This document shows positions 15,029-23,534 of a stretch of 57,522 nt of DNA, in pieces. The notes beneath the pieces are model-generated. The model made no database searches. It worked only from the letters and a program-made list of their open reading frames with translations, and was not told the DNA's origin. The stretch lies in the NCBI RefSeq assembly GCF_014698335.1, contig NZ_JACJSV010000022.1, positions 1 through 57,522 of the forward strand, given 5' to 3'. A program made the position numbers and the translations under genes. The DNA comes from Microcystis viridis FACHB-1342. GTDB taxonomy: Bacteria > Cyanobacteriota > Cyanobacteriia > Cyanobacteriales > Microcystaceae. Numbering within the stretch: position 1 is the stretch's first letter; every line of letters begins with the position of its first letter.

Positions 15029-16465
15029 TTACTTGGTTAAAACCCAAGTATCTTTACTGCCACCACCTTGAGAAGAATTAACCACTAAAGAACCCTTTTT
15101 CAAAGCTACGCGAGTTAACCCCCCGGGATGCACATAAATTTCATCACCCCGATGGAGAATATAGGGACGTAAATCCACATGACGACCTTCAACTTCCGTG
15201 TCAATTAAAGTGGGAACCCTAGAAAGACTTAACACCGGTTGAGCGATATAATTGCGGGGATTAGCAGCAATGCGTGGGGCAAATTCTGCCCTTTGTTCGG
15301 GGGTAGCTTGAGAACCGACTAACATCCCATAACCTCCCGATTCATTGGCAGCTTTCACAACTAATTTATCGAGATTATTTAAGACATAATCTAAGTCCTT
15401 TTCTCGCCAACAAAGATAGGTAGGAACGTTATTTAAAATCGCTTCTTCTCCCAGATAATAACGAATCATATCGGGGACAAAAGCATAAATAACCTTATCA
15501 TCGGCGACTCCCGTACCCGGGGCATTAGCTAAAGCGACGCGACCTTCCTGGAAAACTTTTAGTAATCCGGGTACACCTAACATCGAATCGGGACGAAAAA
15601 CCGCCGGATCTAAAAAGTCATCATCGAGGCGACGATAGACCACATCTACCCGTCTTAATCCCTTGGTGGTTTTCATTTGTAGATAACCATCAAAGACGAC
15701 TAAATCACGCCCTTCCACTAATTCTACCCCCATTTGTTGGGCAATAAAAGAATGTTCAAAGTAGGCAGAATTATAGGTTCCGGGGGTTAAAACCACCACG
15801 GTGGGATTAGGTAATTGGGCTGGGGCTAAATTAAGGAGAGTTTCCAACAGATGGGAAGGATAATCATCCACCGGTTTAACATTCATTGTCTGGAAAATAT
15901 CTGGGAAAGTGCTTTTCATTACCCGACGATTTTCGAGGACATAAGAAATACCGGAAGGAACCCGCAAATTATCCTCTAAAACGTACCATTGACCATCTTT
16001 ATCGCGGACTAAATCGGTTCCCGTGATGTGACACCAGATACCTCCGGCGGGTTTCAGTCCCAGACAGGGTTTCAGAAATCCCGTCGCCGAGGCGATTAAT
16101 TCGGGGGGAATAATGCCATCTTTAATGATTAACTGGTCATTGTAGATATCGGAGAGAAAAAGATTGAGAGCTTTGATGCGTTGTTTCAGTCCTCTTTCTA
16201 AATAATCCCAGTCCTCAGCCGAGACAATTCGGGGAATAATATCAAAAGGAAAGATTTTTTCCACCCCTTGATTGTCGCTATAGACATTGAAAGTCACCCC
16301 CAATTCAAACAGGGCCGACTGAGCCGTTTCCCGGTGTTGTTGAAGTTCTCGGGGCGGCAGATTCTGCAACCATTTGATTAAAGGGGACGAGTGGGGACGA
16401 GGTTGACCATCATCTAAGAATAGTTCGTCGTAGAAGCCTTCGGGATCGTAGGTATTTAATAGCAC
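15029..16465 (-). CDS. Circularly permuted type 2 ATP-grasp protein
   Basis: A 478-residue protein of the DUF404/DUF407 type, an ATP-grasp peptide ligase fold whose segments are circularly permuted. Recognisable blocks are [16 protein letters not shown] near the start, the [16 protein letters not shown] segment near residue 160, [14 protein letters not shown] near 370, and the C-terminal [23 protein letters not shown]-grasp enzymes form amide bonds through acyl phosphates; the natural substrate of this family is not established. It is the first gene of the trio with alpha-E and transglutaminase proteins. Confidence 0.88.
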   Translation of the reverse strand: MLLNTYDPEGFYDELFLDDGQPRPHSSPLIKWLQNLPPRELQQHRETAQSALFELGVTFNVYSDNQGVEKIFPFDIIPRIVSAEDWDYLERGLKQRIKALNLFLSDIYNDQLIIKDGIIPPELIASATGFLKPCLGLKPAGGIWCHITGTDLVRDKDGQWYVLEDNLRVPSGISYVLENRRVMKSTFPDIFQTMNVKPVDDYPSHLLETLLNLAPAQLPNPTVVVLTPGTYNSAYFEHSFIAQQMGVELVEGRDLVVFDGYLQMKTTKGLRRVDVVYRRLDDDFLDPAVFRPDSMLGVPGLLKVFQEGRVALANAPGTGVADDKVIYAFVPDMIRYYLGEEAILNNVPTYLCWREKDLDYVLNNLDKLVVKAANESGGYGMLVGSQATPEQRAEFAPRIAANPRNYIAQPVLSLSRVPTLIDTEVEGRHVDLRPYILHRGDEIYVHPGGLTRVALKKGSLVVNSSQGGGSKDTWVLTK

Positions 16466-16703
16466 GCTGACCTCATTTCATACCTTACCTATTCCCAGTG
16501 TCGGACAATTGGCCTGATTTTTTGTAGTCTAGGAGACATTTTAAGGGAAATTTTAGGAAGTTAGCCGTTTTTCGTCCCTAGCGATCGCCAATCGATCCCC
16601 ACCGGTGGAGAAACCTGACCGGAGCGAGAATTAGACCTGAAAACTGTGTTACATTTTTTAAAGGTCACACATTAAATCTTTCATTTTTCTTACTGGTTAC
16701 GCG

Positions 16704-17372
16704 ATGTTTACCAAACAAGTAACGGATTCTAAAGCCTATCAATGGTTTGAGGAACGCTTAGAAATTCAAGGGATCGCTGATGATATCAGCACCAAATACG
16801 TTCCCCCTCACGTCAATATCTTCTACTGTCTGGGTGGCATCACCCTTGTGTGCTTCGTGATCCAGTTTGCCACTGGTTTCGCCATGACCTTCTACTACAA
16901 ACCCACTGTAGCAGAGGCCCTCTCCTCCGTACAGTACATCATGAACGAAGTTAACTTTGGCTGGTTAATTCGTTCTATCCATCGCTGGTCCGCCAGTATG
17001 ATGGTCTTAATGATGATCCTGCACGTTTTCCGCGTTTACCTGACCGGTGGATTCAAAAAACCTCGCGAATTAACCTGGGTAACTGGGGTTGTCCTGGCCG
17101 TAATCACCGTTAGCTTCGGTGTCACCGGTTACTCCTTACCCTGGGATCAGGTGGGTTACTGGGCGGTTAAAATTGTTTCCGGTGTACCTGCTGCTATTCC
17201 CGTCGTCGGTGATCAACTCGTCACCCTGATGCGCGGTAGCGAAAGCGTCGGTCAAGCAACTTTAACCCGTTTCTACAGCTTACATACTTTTGTACTACCC
17301 TGGTCGATCGCGGTCTTCATGTTGCTACATTTCTTGATGATCCGTAAACAAGGCATTTCTGGGCCTCTATAA
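16704..17372 (+). CDS. petB: Cytochrome b6
   Basis: A 222-residue subunit of the thylakoid cytochrome b6f complex, which passes electrons from plastoquinol to plastocyanin or cytochrome c6. Four hydrophobic helices are visible. Heme b ligands are expected at His93 and His107 ([20 protein letters not shown]) and at the pair near 194 and 209 (SLHTFVLPW and LLHFLMIRK). Cys42 in FYCLGG matches the residue that anchors heme c-n. The gene is followed 51 bases later by petD, the usual cyanobacterial operon order. Confidence 0.97.
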   Translation: MFTKQVTDSKAYQWFEERLEIQGIADDISTKYVPPHVNIFYCLGGITLVCFVIQFATGFAMTFYYKPTVAEALSSVQYIMNEVNFGWLIRSIHRWSASMMVLMMILHVFRVYLTGGFKKPRELTWVTGVVLAVITVSFGVTGYSLPWDQVGYWAVKIVSGVPAAIPVVGDQLVTLMRGSESVGQATLTRFYSLHTFVLPWSIAVFMLLHFLMIRKQGISGPL

Positions 17373-17423
17373 TTCAGAAAAATATCTCTGTCGATCCGAA
17401 ATCATTTTTAGGAGACATTATCC

Positions 17424-17906
17424 ATGTCCACATTAAAAAAGCCCGATCTCAGCGATCCCGCTCTGCGCGCTAAGTTGGCTAAAGGGATGGGTCACAACTA
17501 CTACGGTGAACCCGCTTGGCCTAACGATCTGCTCTATGTCTTCCCGGTGGTTATCTTTGGTACGATCGGACTCTGCACCGGTTTAGCGATTATGGATCCC
17601 ACCATGATCGGTGAACCTGCCGATCCTTTCGCTACTCCCTTAGAAATTCTGCCAGAGTGGTATCTTTATCCCGTTTTCCAAATTCTCCGTATTCTTCCTA
17701 ACAAACTCTTAGGTATCGCTTGCATGGCCGGCGTTCCCCTAGGCTTGATGTTAGTTCCCTTTATTGAAAGCGTCAATAAATTCCAAAATCCTTTCCGTCG
17801 TCCCGTCGCTACCGCTATCTTCCTATTTGGTACTGTGGTCACGATCTGGTTAGGTATTGGTGCCACTTTCCCCATCGATATATCTTTAACTCTCGGTTTG
17901 TTCTAA
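17424..17906 (+). CDS. petD: Cytochrome b6f complex subunit IV
   Basis: A 160-residue protein with three membrane helices, beginning [20 protein letters not shown] and containing the quinol-site [13 protein letters not shown] motif near residue 77. Together with cytochrome b6 it makes the equivalent of mitochondrial cytochrome b. An AGGAGAC ribosome-binding site precedes the ATG by eight bases. It is co-transcribed with petB and ends at the terminator at 17931-17980. Confidence 0.97.
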   Translation: MSTLKKPDLSDPALRAKLAKGMGHNYYGEPAWPNDLLYVFPVVIFGTIGLCTGLAIMDPTMIGEPADPFATPLEILPEWYLYPVFQILRILPNKLLGIACMAGVPLGLMLVPFIESVNKFQNPFRRPVATAIFLFGTVVTIWLGIGATFPIDISLTLGLF

Positions 17907-17930
17907 GTTACTGAACTCCGGCAGTTTTTT

Positions 17931-17980
17931 GCCCACGCTTGTGATTCCTGACTTTGGAAGAGCGATCGTGGGCAATTTTA
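17931..17980. terminator. Bidirectional terminator between petD and the squalene synthase-like gene
   Basis: GCCCACG (17931-17937) pairs with CGTGGGC (17967-17973). A T run lies on each side (TTTTTT before, AATTTTAA after), so the hairpin can serve both the rightward petBD transcript and the leftward gene ending at 17994. The loop is long (29 bases), so efficiency is uncertain. Confidence 0.55.
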
Positions 17981-17993
17981 ATTGTGATTTCCT

Positions 17994-18803
17994 CTAACGG
18001 GTAATTTGTTGTACCAAAGCGATGACATCGCTGCGGCTGAGTTTTTCCTTACCTAACGCTAGGACTTCGAGAGTGCCATGGGCTAAAGCGAGGGGAATCT
18101 TACAAAAATCGAGTGCCGGCCCTTTCGGCAGCGATTGAGTGTAATAATCGGCTAATTTCAGATTACGACGGGCATAATTATGAATATCACTAATTGTCCA
18201 ACCCTGGGGCAGAAAACTTACCCCCCGGCGCAGATCCTCGCCATGGTTGCGGGCAATATTAACCGCTTGTAAACCCCGACCAAAACCGATGGCATAACTG
18301 CGATTAGTTTGAGTGCCGTCGTACCAATTCCAGAGGTCAGACAGCAATAAACCCACAGCACCGGCCACACTAAAGGTATATTGATCTAATTCCACTTCTG
18401 TGCGAATATCCCAGTTATTCCCGGCCCAGTAGGCCATGCGATCGGCCATGGCCGCCGTGGCATCCCAAACCCGGGGGGCGATCGAATCCGGTGCTAACAT
18501 TGCCCATTCGCCAATTCTCAGGGTGACTTCCGGCAAAATCTCCCGATGGACTAAGCCAAAAGTAAAATCCTCTTTGGTAGAATTTTGGGTACCTGCTTGT
18601 AAATTCAGGCTAATTTGTCTTAATATCTGGGCTTTACTGAAGTTATCTAGGTCTGGATGGTCTTCTACTTCATCGATCGCCCTCATACAGAGATAAGCTG
18701 AGGCTACTGCCTCGAGCAGACGATCCGGTAAACGACTTATGGGAATATAAAAAGTTCGACTCGTTTCTTGCAGAATCGTTAAAGCATTATCGCGCAAATT
18801 CAT
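17994..18803 (-). CDS. Squalene/phytoene synthase family protein
   Basis: A 269-residue isoprenoid head-to-head synthase. The first aspartate-rich motif is MRAIDEVEDH (around residue 40) and the second is NIARNHGEDLRRGVSFLP (around residue 182), the two metal-diphosphate sites of the family. The second motif with EDLRRG and FLP is closer to squalene synthase than to CrtB phytoene synthase. A role in sterol or hopanoid precursor formation is likely but unproven; the product could be presqualene diphosphate, squalene or another C30 compound. The protein lacks the C-terminal membrane anchor of eukaryotic squalene synthases. No other isoprenoid gene is adjacent. Confidence 0.8.
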   Translation of the reverse strand: MNLRDNALTILQETSRTFYIPISRLPDRLLEAVASAYLCMRAIDEVEDHPDLDNFSKAQILRQISLNLQAGTQNSTKEDFTFGLVHREILPEVTLRIGEWAMLAPDSIAPRVWDATAAMADRMAYWAGNNWDIRTEVELDQYTFSVAGAVGLLLSDLWNWYDGTQTNRSYAIGFGRGLQAVNIARNHGEDLRRGVSFLPQGWTISDIHNYARRNLKLADYYTQSLPKGPALDFCKIPLALAHGTLEVLALGKEKLSRSDVIALVQQITR

Positions 18804-19072
18804 TCAGTCCACTCCTCACGCCAACTTAGGTAACTACGAGTTAAACCAATCAGATAGATCGGTTTAGGTGATTCCGATGTTCCTAAGACAAAGTTGCTGT
18901 CTATTGTAGTATGATTATTCAAAATTTCCCGATTATTCTCGAAAAAATCAACCATTAGGGTCTTCTTGACAATTTTTCTTTCTCGTATAGCTGAGGGACA
19001 ATTACGGCAATTTTTCGAGATTACAGGCTTAAAAAGCGGTTTTTGCCCGTTTTTAAACGGTATTTTGCGGCT

Positions 19073-19297
19073 TCATGGCAGGGATTGAAAGGAGGTCACT
19101 TGTAAAATTGGCCCGATCATGGCCAGAGTCATCACATCCGAGCGAATTTGACCTATAACTGTCACTTTTGCCCTTGTTTGAATTAATTCGGCGGTCGGTT
19201 CCATTAATTCGTAGGTTTGACCGTTATCGGCAATTAATGCCCAAGTTCCCGTGCCTATTTCGATTCTTTTTACCTGACCCGTTACACTAACACTCAT
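19073..19297 (-). CDS. Small OB-like protein, function unknown
   Basis: A 74-residue protein made of alternating short strands (VTGQVKRIEIGTGTWALIAD, then YELMEPTAELIQTRAKVTVIG), a pattern compatible with a five-strand OB barrel. Small proteins with this pattern occur in cyanobacteria with no assigned role. It has no signal peptide. It is isolated, with about 270 bases to the next gene on each side. Confidence 0.6.
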   Translation of the reverse strand: MSVSVTGQVKRIEIGTGTWALIADNGQTYELMEPTAELIQTRAKVTVIGQIRSDVMTLAMIGPILQVTSFQSLP

Positions 19298-19695
19298 GCT
19301 TTGATTTCCCCGATCGAGGCGATCGCGATTGCCGCCCCTGTTACAAGCATTCTATCGATATCTTTCCTCGGCATTGATTGTCAATTTTGGCAGAATTTAA
19401 CCCCATAAATCAGTTTTTTTTATCTAAAAAGCGATCGCTACTTCCGCCACCACCGCTAAGAGGGAGGCCACAGCCGCTAAAATCATTATTTCTCGATCGG
19501 ATTGTCTCATAGCTATCTGAGTATAAATTACTAGTCCTAGTCTATATCACATCTAACCTAGAGTTAAATTGATCTAAATTATTTTATCCATAGATAAAAA
19601 GCTATAAAAGTTATCGGCAAGAAGGGAGAAATCTTTTTCTGAATTACCCTGTATTATTTGTTCAGAAACCCTAATTAAGCCTAACTGTTAATAGC
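19298..19695. other. Intergenic region with a possible tiny membrane-protein gene
   Basis: The 398-base region between two minus-strand genes contains two GCGATCGC-type HIP1 sites and a 28-codon frame described separately. The segment 19520-19690 is AT-rich with no clear gene, and probably serves as the 3' end of the hmpF-like transcript. Confidence 0.45.
19424..19510 (-). CDS. Candidate 28-residue single-span membrane protein
   Basis: The frame reads MRQSDREIMILAAVASLLAV followed by VAEVAIAF and a stop. It has a charged N-terminus and one hydrophobic helix of about 19 residues, the layout of small photosystem, cytochrome b6f or NDH-1 subunits. I cannot match it to a named subunit. The codons include a HIP1 site near the end, and no good ribosome-binding site precedes the ATG, so it may be chance. 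Confidence 0.3.
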   Translation of the reverse strand: MRQSDREIMILAAVASLLAVVAEVAIAF

Positions 19696-21321
19696 TTAAT
19701 GATATTCAATAACATTAGATTCCATAGGTATAAACCAATGGGAGATATTTTCTAGTTTTTGATGGATTTGATCGAGATGATCCTGCACGGGTTGCAGAAA
19801 AGTTTCGTACTGTTGCATCTGAGTTTTTAAACGCACTAATGCCAGATTAGCATCGCGCCATTGTCGCTCCTGTTCTTCAAATTCACGAGTTTTTTGCTCT
19901 AAATCCGAGCATTGCTCATCAATAGTATCTCTGTTTTTTTGTAAATCCTCTTGTAGCTCCTTGATTTCTGCGGCTAAACGTTGACTTTCTTGGAGATTAT
20001 TTTGATAACTATCCTCCAGGAGAATTAACACTGGTTCAAAGCTACATTTTTGGGCATCTTCTGGGGATAAAATTCCCTGTCTGCGTTGCAGAATTTTCAG
20101 ATGTTGAGAGCAAATAGCTTGCCTTTCCCGAAGATTCCGTCTTTGTCCGAACAAAGTTTCTGCCAGCATTCCTTTTCTCTCCTGTTCCTCGGCTAATTCC
20201 GCCTCTAAATTAGCTCGCTGGGATTCATCTATTGTGGCCATTCTTGCCTCTAATTCTTCCACAGTTTGAGATTGGAGAGTTAATTCTTCCTCTTGGTCGT
20301 TGACAAAAATTTCCAAGCGATCGAGGTCTGTTTGTAAATTGTTAACTAAGCTCTCCAATTTTTCTAAAGGCATTTTTTCAAGAGCTTCTAGATCGATTTT
20401 ACCATCAAAATCTAGGTCTGCTGCTTGGGCGAGACGAAGGAGCATTTGTCGAGTAGAATCAGTGGTTTGTAGGGTGAGGTTAAGGTGATCGAATAATTCC
20501 TGTTTTTGACTCAGAACAGTTTCTTGTATTTGTAGTTGTATTTTCGCTGTTTCCAAAACACTGCGACTTGTCTTTAATTCCCTGGCTCTTTGTTTGAGAT
20601 GATTGAGCATTTGTTCGTTGACGACCTGGCGATTTTCTACAGCTTTTTTCTGCTCCTCTAAACTTTGCCAACAACTATTTAAAATTGTCTGTTGTCCCTG
20701 CACAGATTCAAGAGTTGAATAGAGAATTTGTGAGGGAGAATTACCCAGATCGTGATTATTGGCTAAACTCTCCGCTAGAGAGCGAATAAATTGTTGTTGT
20801 TCTGGGGAAAGATTGGGGAAGGAGTTGAAATTTATTTGTTCTTCTTCCAGGTGTCGCTGTTGCTCTATCAATTGTTGTTTTAGGTTTTCCAGTTCTTGTT
20901 TTTTGCCCTCTAAATAATCGAATTCTACTTCTATGCGCTCAATTTGCTCAATTCTTTCCTCCATTTCCATTTTCTGGCGGTTGAGAATCTCGCTTTGATA
21001 GGTGAGGGATTGTTTCCACTGAGCGATTTTCTCTTGATCTTCCTTATTGCGTTCGATCAAACGGGAAATCTTTTGCAGTTGTCGCACCATCTCCGCTCCC
21101 GCTAATTCCGGTTTTCCTTGCAGTTGACGATTATCGCTCAAATTCACCAAGAGAAGCGCACCTTCTCCTATGGAGTTAGTTTCGTCGCAGGTTAAAATAT
21201 CGTTTCCCGCTATGGCACTCCACGTCTGATCTTTATGCTGACAGGCCAATAGTTTCAATTCGGTTTTGTAACCACTGATAAAACCTCTAGTCTGTTTTTT
21301 TACTTCTGCAAGGTATAGCAC
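19696..21321 (-). CDS. hmpF: Pilus motility taxis protein HmpF-like, coiled coil
   Basis: A 541-residue protein with a short N-terminal folded domain (residues 1-75, MLYLAEVKKQTRGFISGYKT onward) and then almost continuous coiled coil (about residues 85-525). This architecture and the N-terminal sequence match cyanobacterial HmpF, which localises with type IV pili and is required for motility in filamentous species. The gene faces away from the cheW-receptor genes to the right, and between them lie ruined response regulators of the same locus. It appears intact. Whether it works without a complete Hmp pathway is unknown. Confidence 0.75.
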   Translation of the reverse strand: MLYLAEVKKQTRGFISGYKTELKLLACQHKDQTWSAIAGNDILTCDETNSIGEGALLLVNLSDNRQLQGKPELAGAEMVRQLQKISRLIERNKEDQEKIAQWKQSLTYQSEILNRQKMEMEERIEQIERIEVEFDYLEGKKQELENLKQQLIEQQRHLEEEQINFNSFPNLSPEQQQFIRSLAESLANNHDLGNSPSQILYSTLESVQGQQTILNSCWQSLEEQKKAVENRQVVNEQMLNHLKQRARELKTSRSVLETAKIQLQIQETVLSQKQELFDHLNLTLQTTDSTRQMLLRLAQAADLDFDGKIDLEALEKMPLEKLESLVNNLQTDLDRLEIFVNDQEEELTLQSQTVEELEARMATIDESQRANLEAELAEEQERKGMLAETLFGQRRNLRERQAICSQHLKILQRRQGILSPEDAQKCSFEPVLILLEDSYQNNLQESQRLAAEIKELQEDLQKNRDTIDEQCSDLEQKTREFEEQERQWRDANLALVRLKTQMQQYETFLQPVQDHLDQIHQKLENISHWFIPMESNVIEYH

Positions 21322-21569
21322 GAGTAGTCTTCCTGTGTGATGAAAGTTTTTGTAATTGGTTTTAGAGAGAGTTGGTGATCGAGGCTAGGAACGGCCTGTC
21401 TATAGTTTCAGTGTACCCATCAGCTGCCAAAAAATTTTAAATTTCTATTATTCAAGTTTTTCTTTTTGAGACATACATTTGTCCTCAATTTTTCCTCTTA
21501 CCCACTGGAAAATTTTAAATTTTTGAAGATTTTTAAGCACCAATTTACTGACCTAGTCTCAAAAAATTT

Positions 21570-22340
21570 GGCAGTCAATCTCATAAATCGGCTGATGTTT
21601 TCTGACCCCTTTTACCTCTGGCTGCAGTTTGAATAAGCTGACCACACATCTAAATTATCGTTTAAGACGGCGTGAGAGCGAGAGGCAAGGATAGAAAGCT
21701 AGACCTTTTGTACTGAAAATTGCCAAAGCTAGTTTAAATGCAGCAAAGCTTACTGAAAAATATCTTACATAATTAGCTTATCAGATTTATTATTAGTGAC
21801 AAGAGCAAGGAAGACAGCGTTTCTTCTCAAGATGAAGTATGACGAGACTTGGCATCATCTCCAGACTAACACCTCCTCTTCCAGTATTGCCCAAGACTAG
21901 AGACTTCGTACCTCACCATTAAGATAACTGCTCTAGGTTATTCTAGACCAAAAGAAATAGCGTCTAGTGGGGGAGATTCCGAGAAATTAGGCAAGGAAGC
22001 TTCAATGAGATTGACATTCCCAGTATTTTACAATTGATTGAACTAGGACAAAGAACAAGAGAACTATTGATGGCGATCTCAGTATTGGTGAAAAAGTCGA
22101 GAGTATTTTAGAAAATTCCAACTATTCCTGGGATCTTTTCCCTAAGAAGCTCTCGCTCAGGCTATAGTGATCGAAGCTGCTCTCATTCTCTGGGATATCG
22201 CCCTACCAAAACTCGACGGTTTAACCAGTCAAGGGGGAGGCCACTGGCAAGGGTAAAAGCCAAAATGGTGGAGGCAACCGATTATTTAAGCAAACCTTTG
22301 AGCGAAAATGAGTTATGACTGCTGGTTGAGAGGGCATGAA
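21570..22340 (+). pseudogene. PatA/PixG-type response regulator, heavily decayed
   Basis: Pieces of one protein appear in order but in different frames and with stops: SDPFYLWLQF and THLNYRLRRRE (near 21600-21690) fit the PatA-type N-terminus; EIDIPSILQLIELGQRTREL (near 22007-22070) fits its middle; ALILWDIALPKLDGL (near 22172-22220) fits the phosphoacceptor strand of a receiver domain; RVKAKMVEATDYLSKPLSEN (near 22252-22315) fits the end of a receiver. The boundaries are approximate. In related cyanobacteria such a gene heads the chemotaxis operon that continues with CheY, CheW, receptor and CheA. Confidence 0.6.
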
Positions 22341-22476
22341 AATCGGGTTCTACCGAACCTGTCATGTAAAACTATCAACAACTCATGCTTGTAAAGTTTG
22401 TACACTAAGGCTTTGAGTTTTTGTTAAATTGATATTTATCAACTTTAGAGCCTTGCTGTGCAGAGAGGGAGCTTGA

Positions 22477-22593
22477 GGAATTTTCTACAGTGTAAGTTCG
22501 GAAGAACCGAAAATCGGAGCCGATGCCTACATTGTCAAACCCTTTGAACCTATTGAGTTCATTTGCATCGTTAAACAACTGCTGCGCCGATAA
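22477..22593 (+). pseudogene. CheY-like response regulator, C-terminal remnant
   Basis: A 38-codon frame ends GADAYIVKPFEPIEFICIVK QLLRR, the last strand and helix of a receiver domain, including the conserved Lys-Pro pair. The N-terminal two-thirds, with the phosphorylated Asp, cannot be found in any frame upstream. Its position between the PatA-type remnant and cheW is where pixH/hmpB would be expected. Confidence 0.65.
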
Positions 22594-22668
22594 AATCGCC
22601 TTCACCAGGGACAGTCTAGTCATGGTATAGGTCGAGATAGCTAAAAACGCCGCCCCAAATATTACTTA

Positions 22669-22888
22669 AGGCTTGCTGAATAATGGTAAAACCCTTTTAA
22701 AATAAGACTTTTGACCTGTTAAAATCCGATGTTAGTACAAGAATATAGGATTGGGACATTCAAAAACCTTGCATTATCCTTTTTATAGTACATAAGCTGG
22801 TACAAAAAAAAGAGGGCAACAAAGCCTGAAACGACCGGCTACTGACGACCGGCTACTAACCCCACCAACAAACTTTTTCAGCAAACCC
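22669..22888. repeat. MITE-A copy 3 (diverged interior), directly before cheW
   Basis: Left end AGGCTTGCTGAATAA and right end TTTTTCAGCAAACCC are inverted repeats of the MITE-A type, with TA on both sides (22667-22668, 22889-22890). The 220-base length matches the other copies, but the interior is different and contains a duplicated CGACCGGCTACT unit. It ends 22 bases before the cheW ATG, so it must have displaced or supplied the upstream control region of that gene. Confidence 0.7.
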
Positions 22889-22910
22889 TACTTACAGGAG
22901 AACAAAACAA

Positions 22911-23441
22911 ATGCTTAACGATACCGATTTTTTTACTGGTGACGCTCAAAATACCGCCCCCGACACTCAGGAATTAGAAACTCCCTTCGGTGAACTGTAC
23001 TTGCGATTTTATCTACCCTCTCAGGACGAGTTTGCCCTTAGTTCCGTGGGTATTCGCGAGGTGATGCAGCAACCAGTCGATCGCATTACCCCCATTCCCA
23101 ATGCTTCACCCTTGCTTCTCGGCACGATCAATCTTCGGGGTCAAGTGATCTGGGTGGCGGATATCGGGCAATTTTTGGGAGATAGCAGCCCCTTAAACAC
23201 CGATCGAGCCGAAATCCCTGTAATTGTGATTGAAGAACAGGAAACGATCCTCGGTTTAGCGGTGCAACGTTTGGGAGATATGAAATGGCTCGACCCAGAT
23301 AAACTAGGTAGTGTCGTCAGTATTCCCGATCAGATCGCGCCATACGTGCGGGGAGAGTGGATTCTGGGCCAAGAATCAAAAAAAACCTTAAGACTACTCG
23401 ATCATCTGGGCATACTCCGTTCTAGCCGTTGGGCGGCTTAA
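22911..23441 (+). CDS. CheW-like chemotaxis coupling protein
   Basis: A 176-residue protein with a single CheW domain (about residues 25-165); the segments PFGELYLRFYLP, ITPIPNASPLLLGTINLRGQ and VIWVADIGQFLG are typical. CheW normally links a receptor to a CheA kinase on the membrane. It lies 93 bases upstream of a receptor gene, consistent with hmpC/pixI in this type of locus. An AGGAGAA ribosome-binding site is present. No CheA is encoded nearby, so its partner must lie elsewhere or be missing. Confidence 0.85.
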   Translation: MLNDTDFFTGDAQNTAPDTQELETPFGELYLRFYLPSQDEFALSSVGIREVMQQPVDRITPIPNASPLLLGTINLRGQVIWVADIGQFLGDSSPLNTDRAEIPVIVIEEQETILGLAVQRLGDMKWLDPDKLGSVVSIPDQIAPYVRGEWILGQESKKTLRLLDHLGILRSSRWAA

Positions 23442-23534
23442 AACCTCAAAAAAATAGCAGAATAGCATTTATAGTAATTATTTCTTGAAACTACTAACTA
23501 CTTCACCACTTTATCTTTACTAGGGGAGGGACAA

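Larger units (their letters stand above)
21322..22910. other. Degenerate zone between hmpF and cheW
   Basis: A 1.6-kb stretch without an intact gene. Its left 250 bases should hold the hmpF promoter. The rest contains the frameshifted remains of two response regulators, then MITE-A copy 3 directly before cheW. The arrangement marks the loss of the first genes of an hmp/pix-type operon. Confidence 0.7.

Noticed and set aside
22405-22623. A 72-codon minus-strand frame in the decayed chemotaxis zone
   Set aside because: It lies antisense to the clear response-regulator remnant and has no recognisable protein features.
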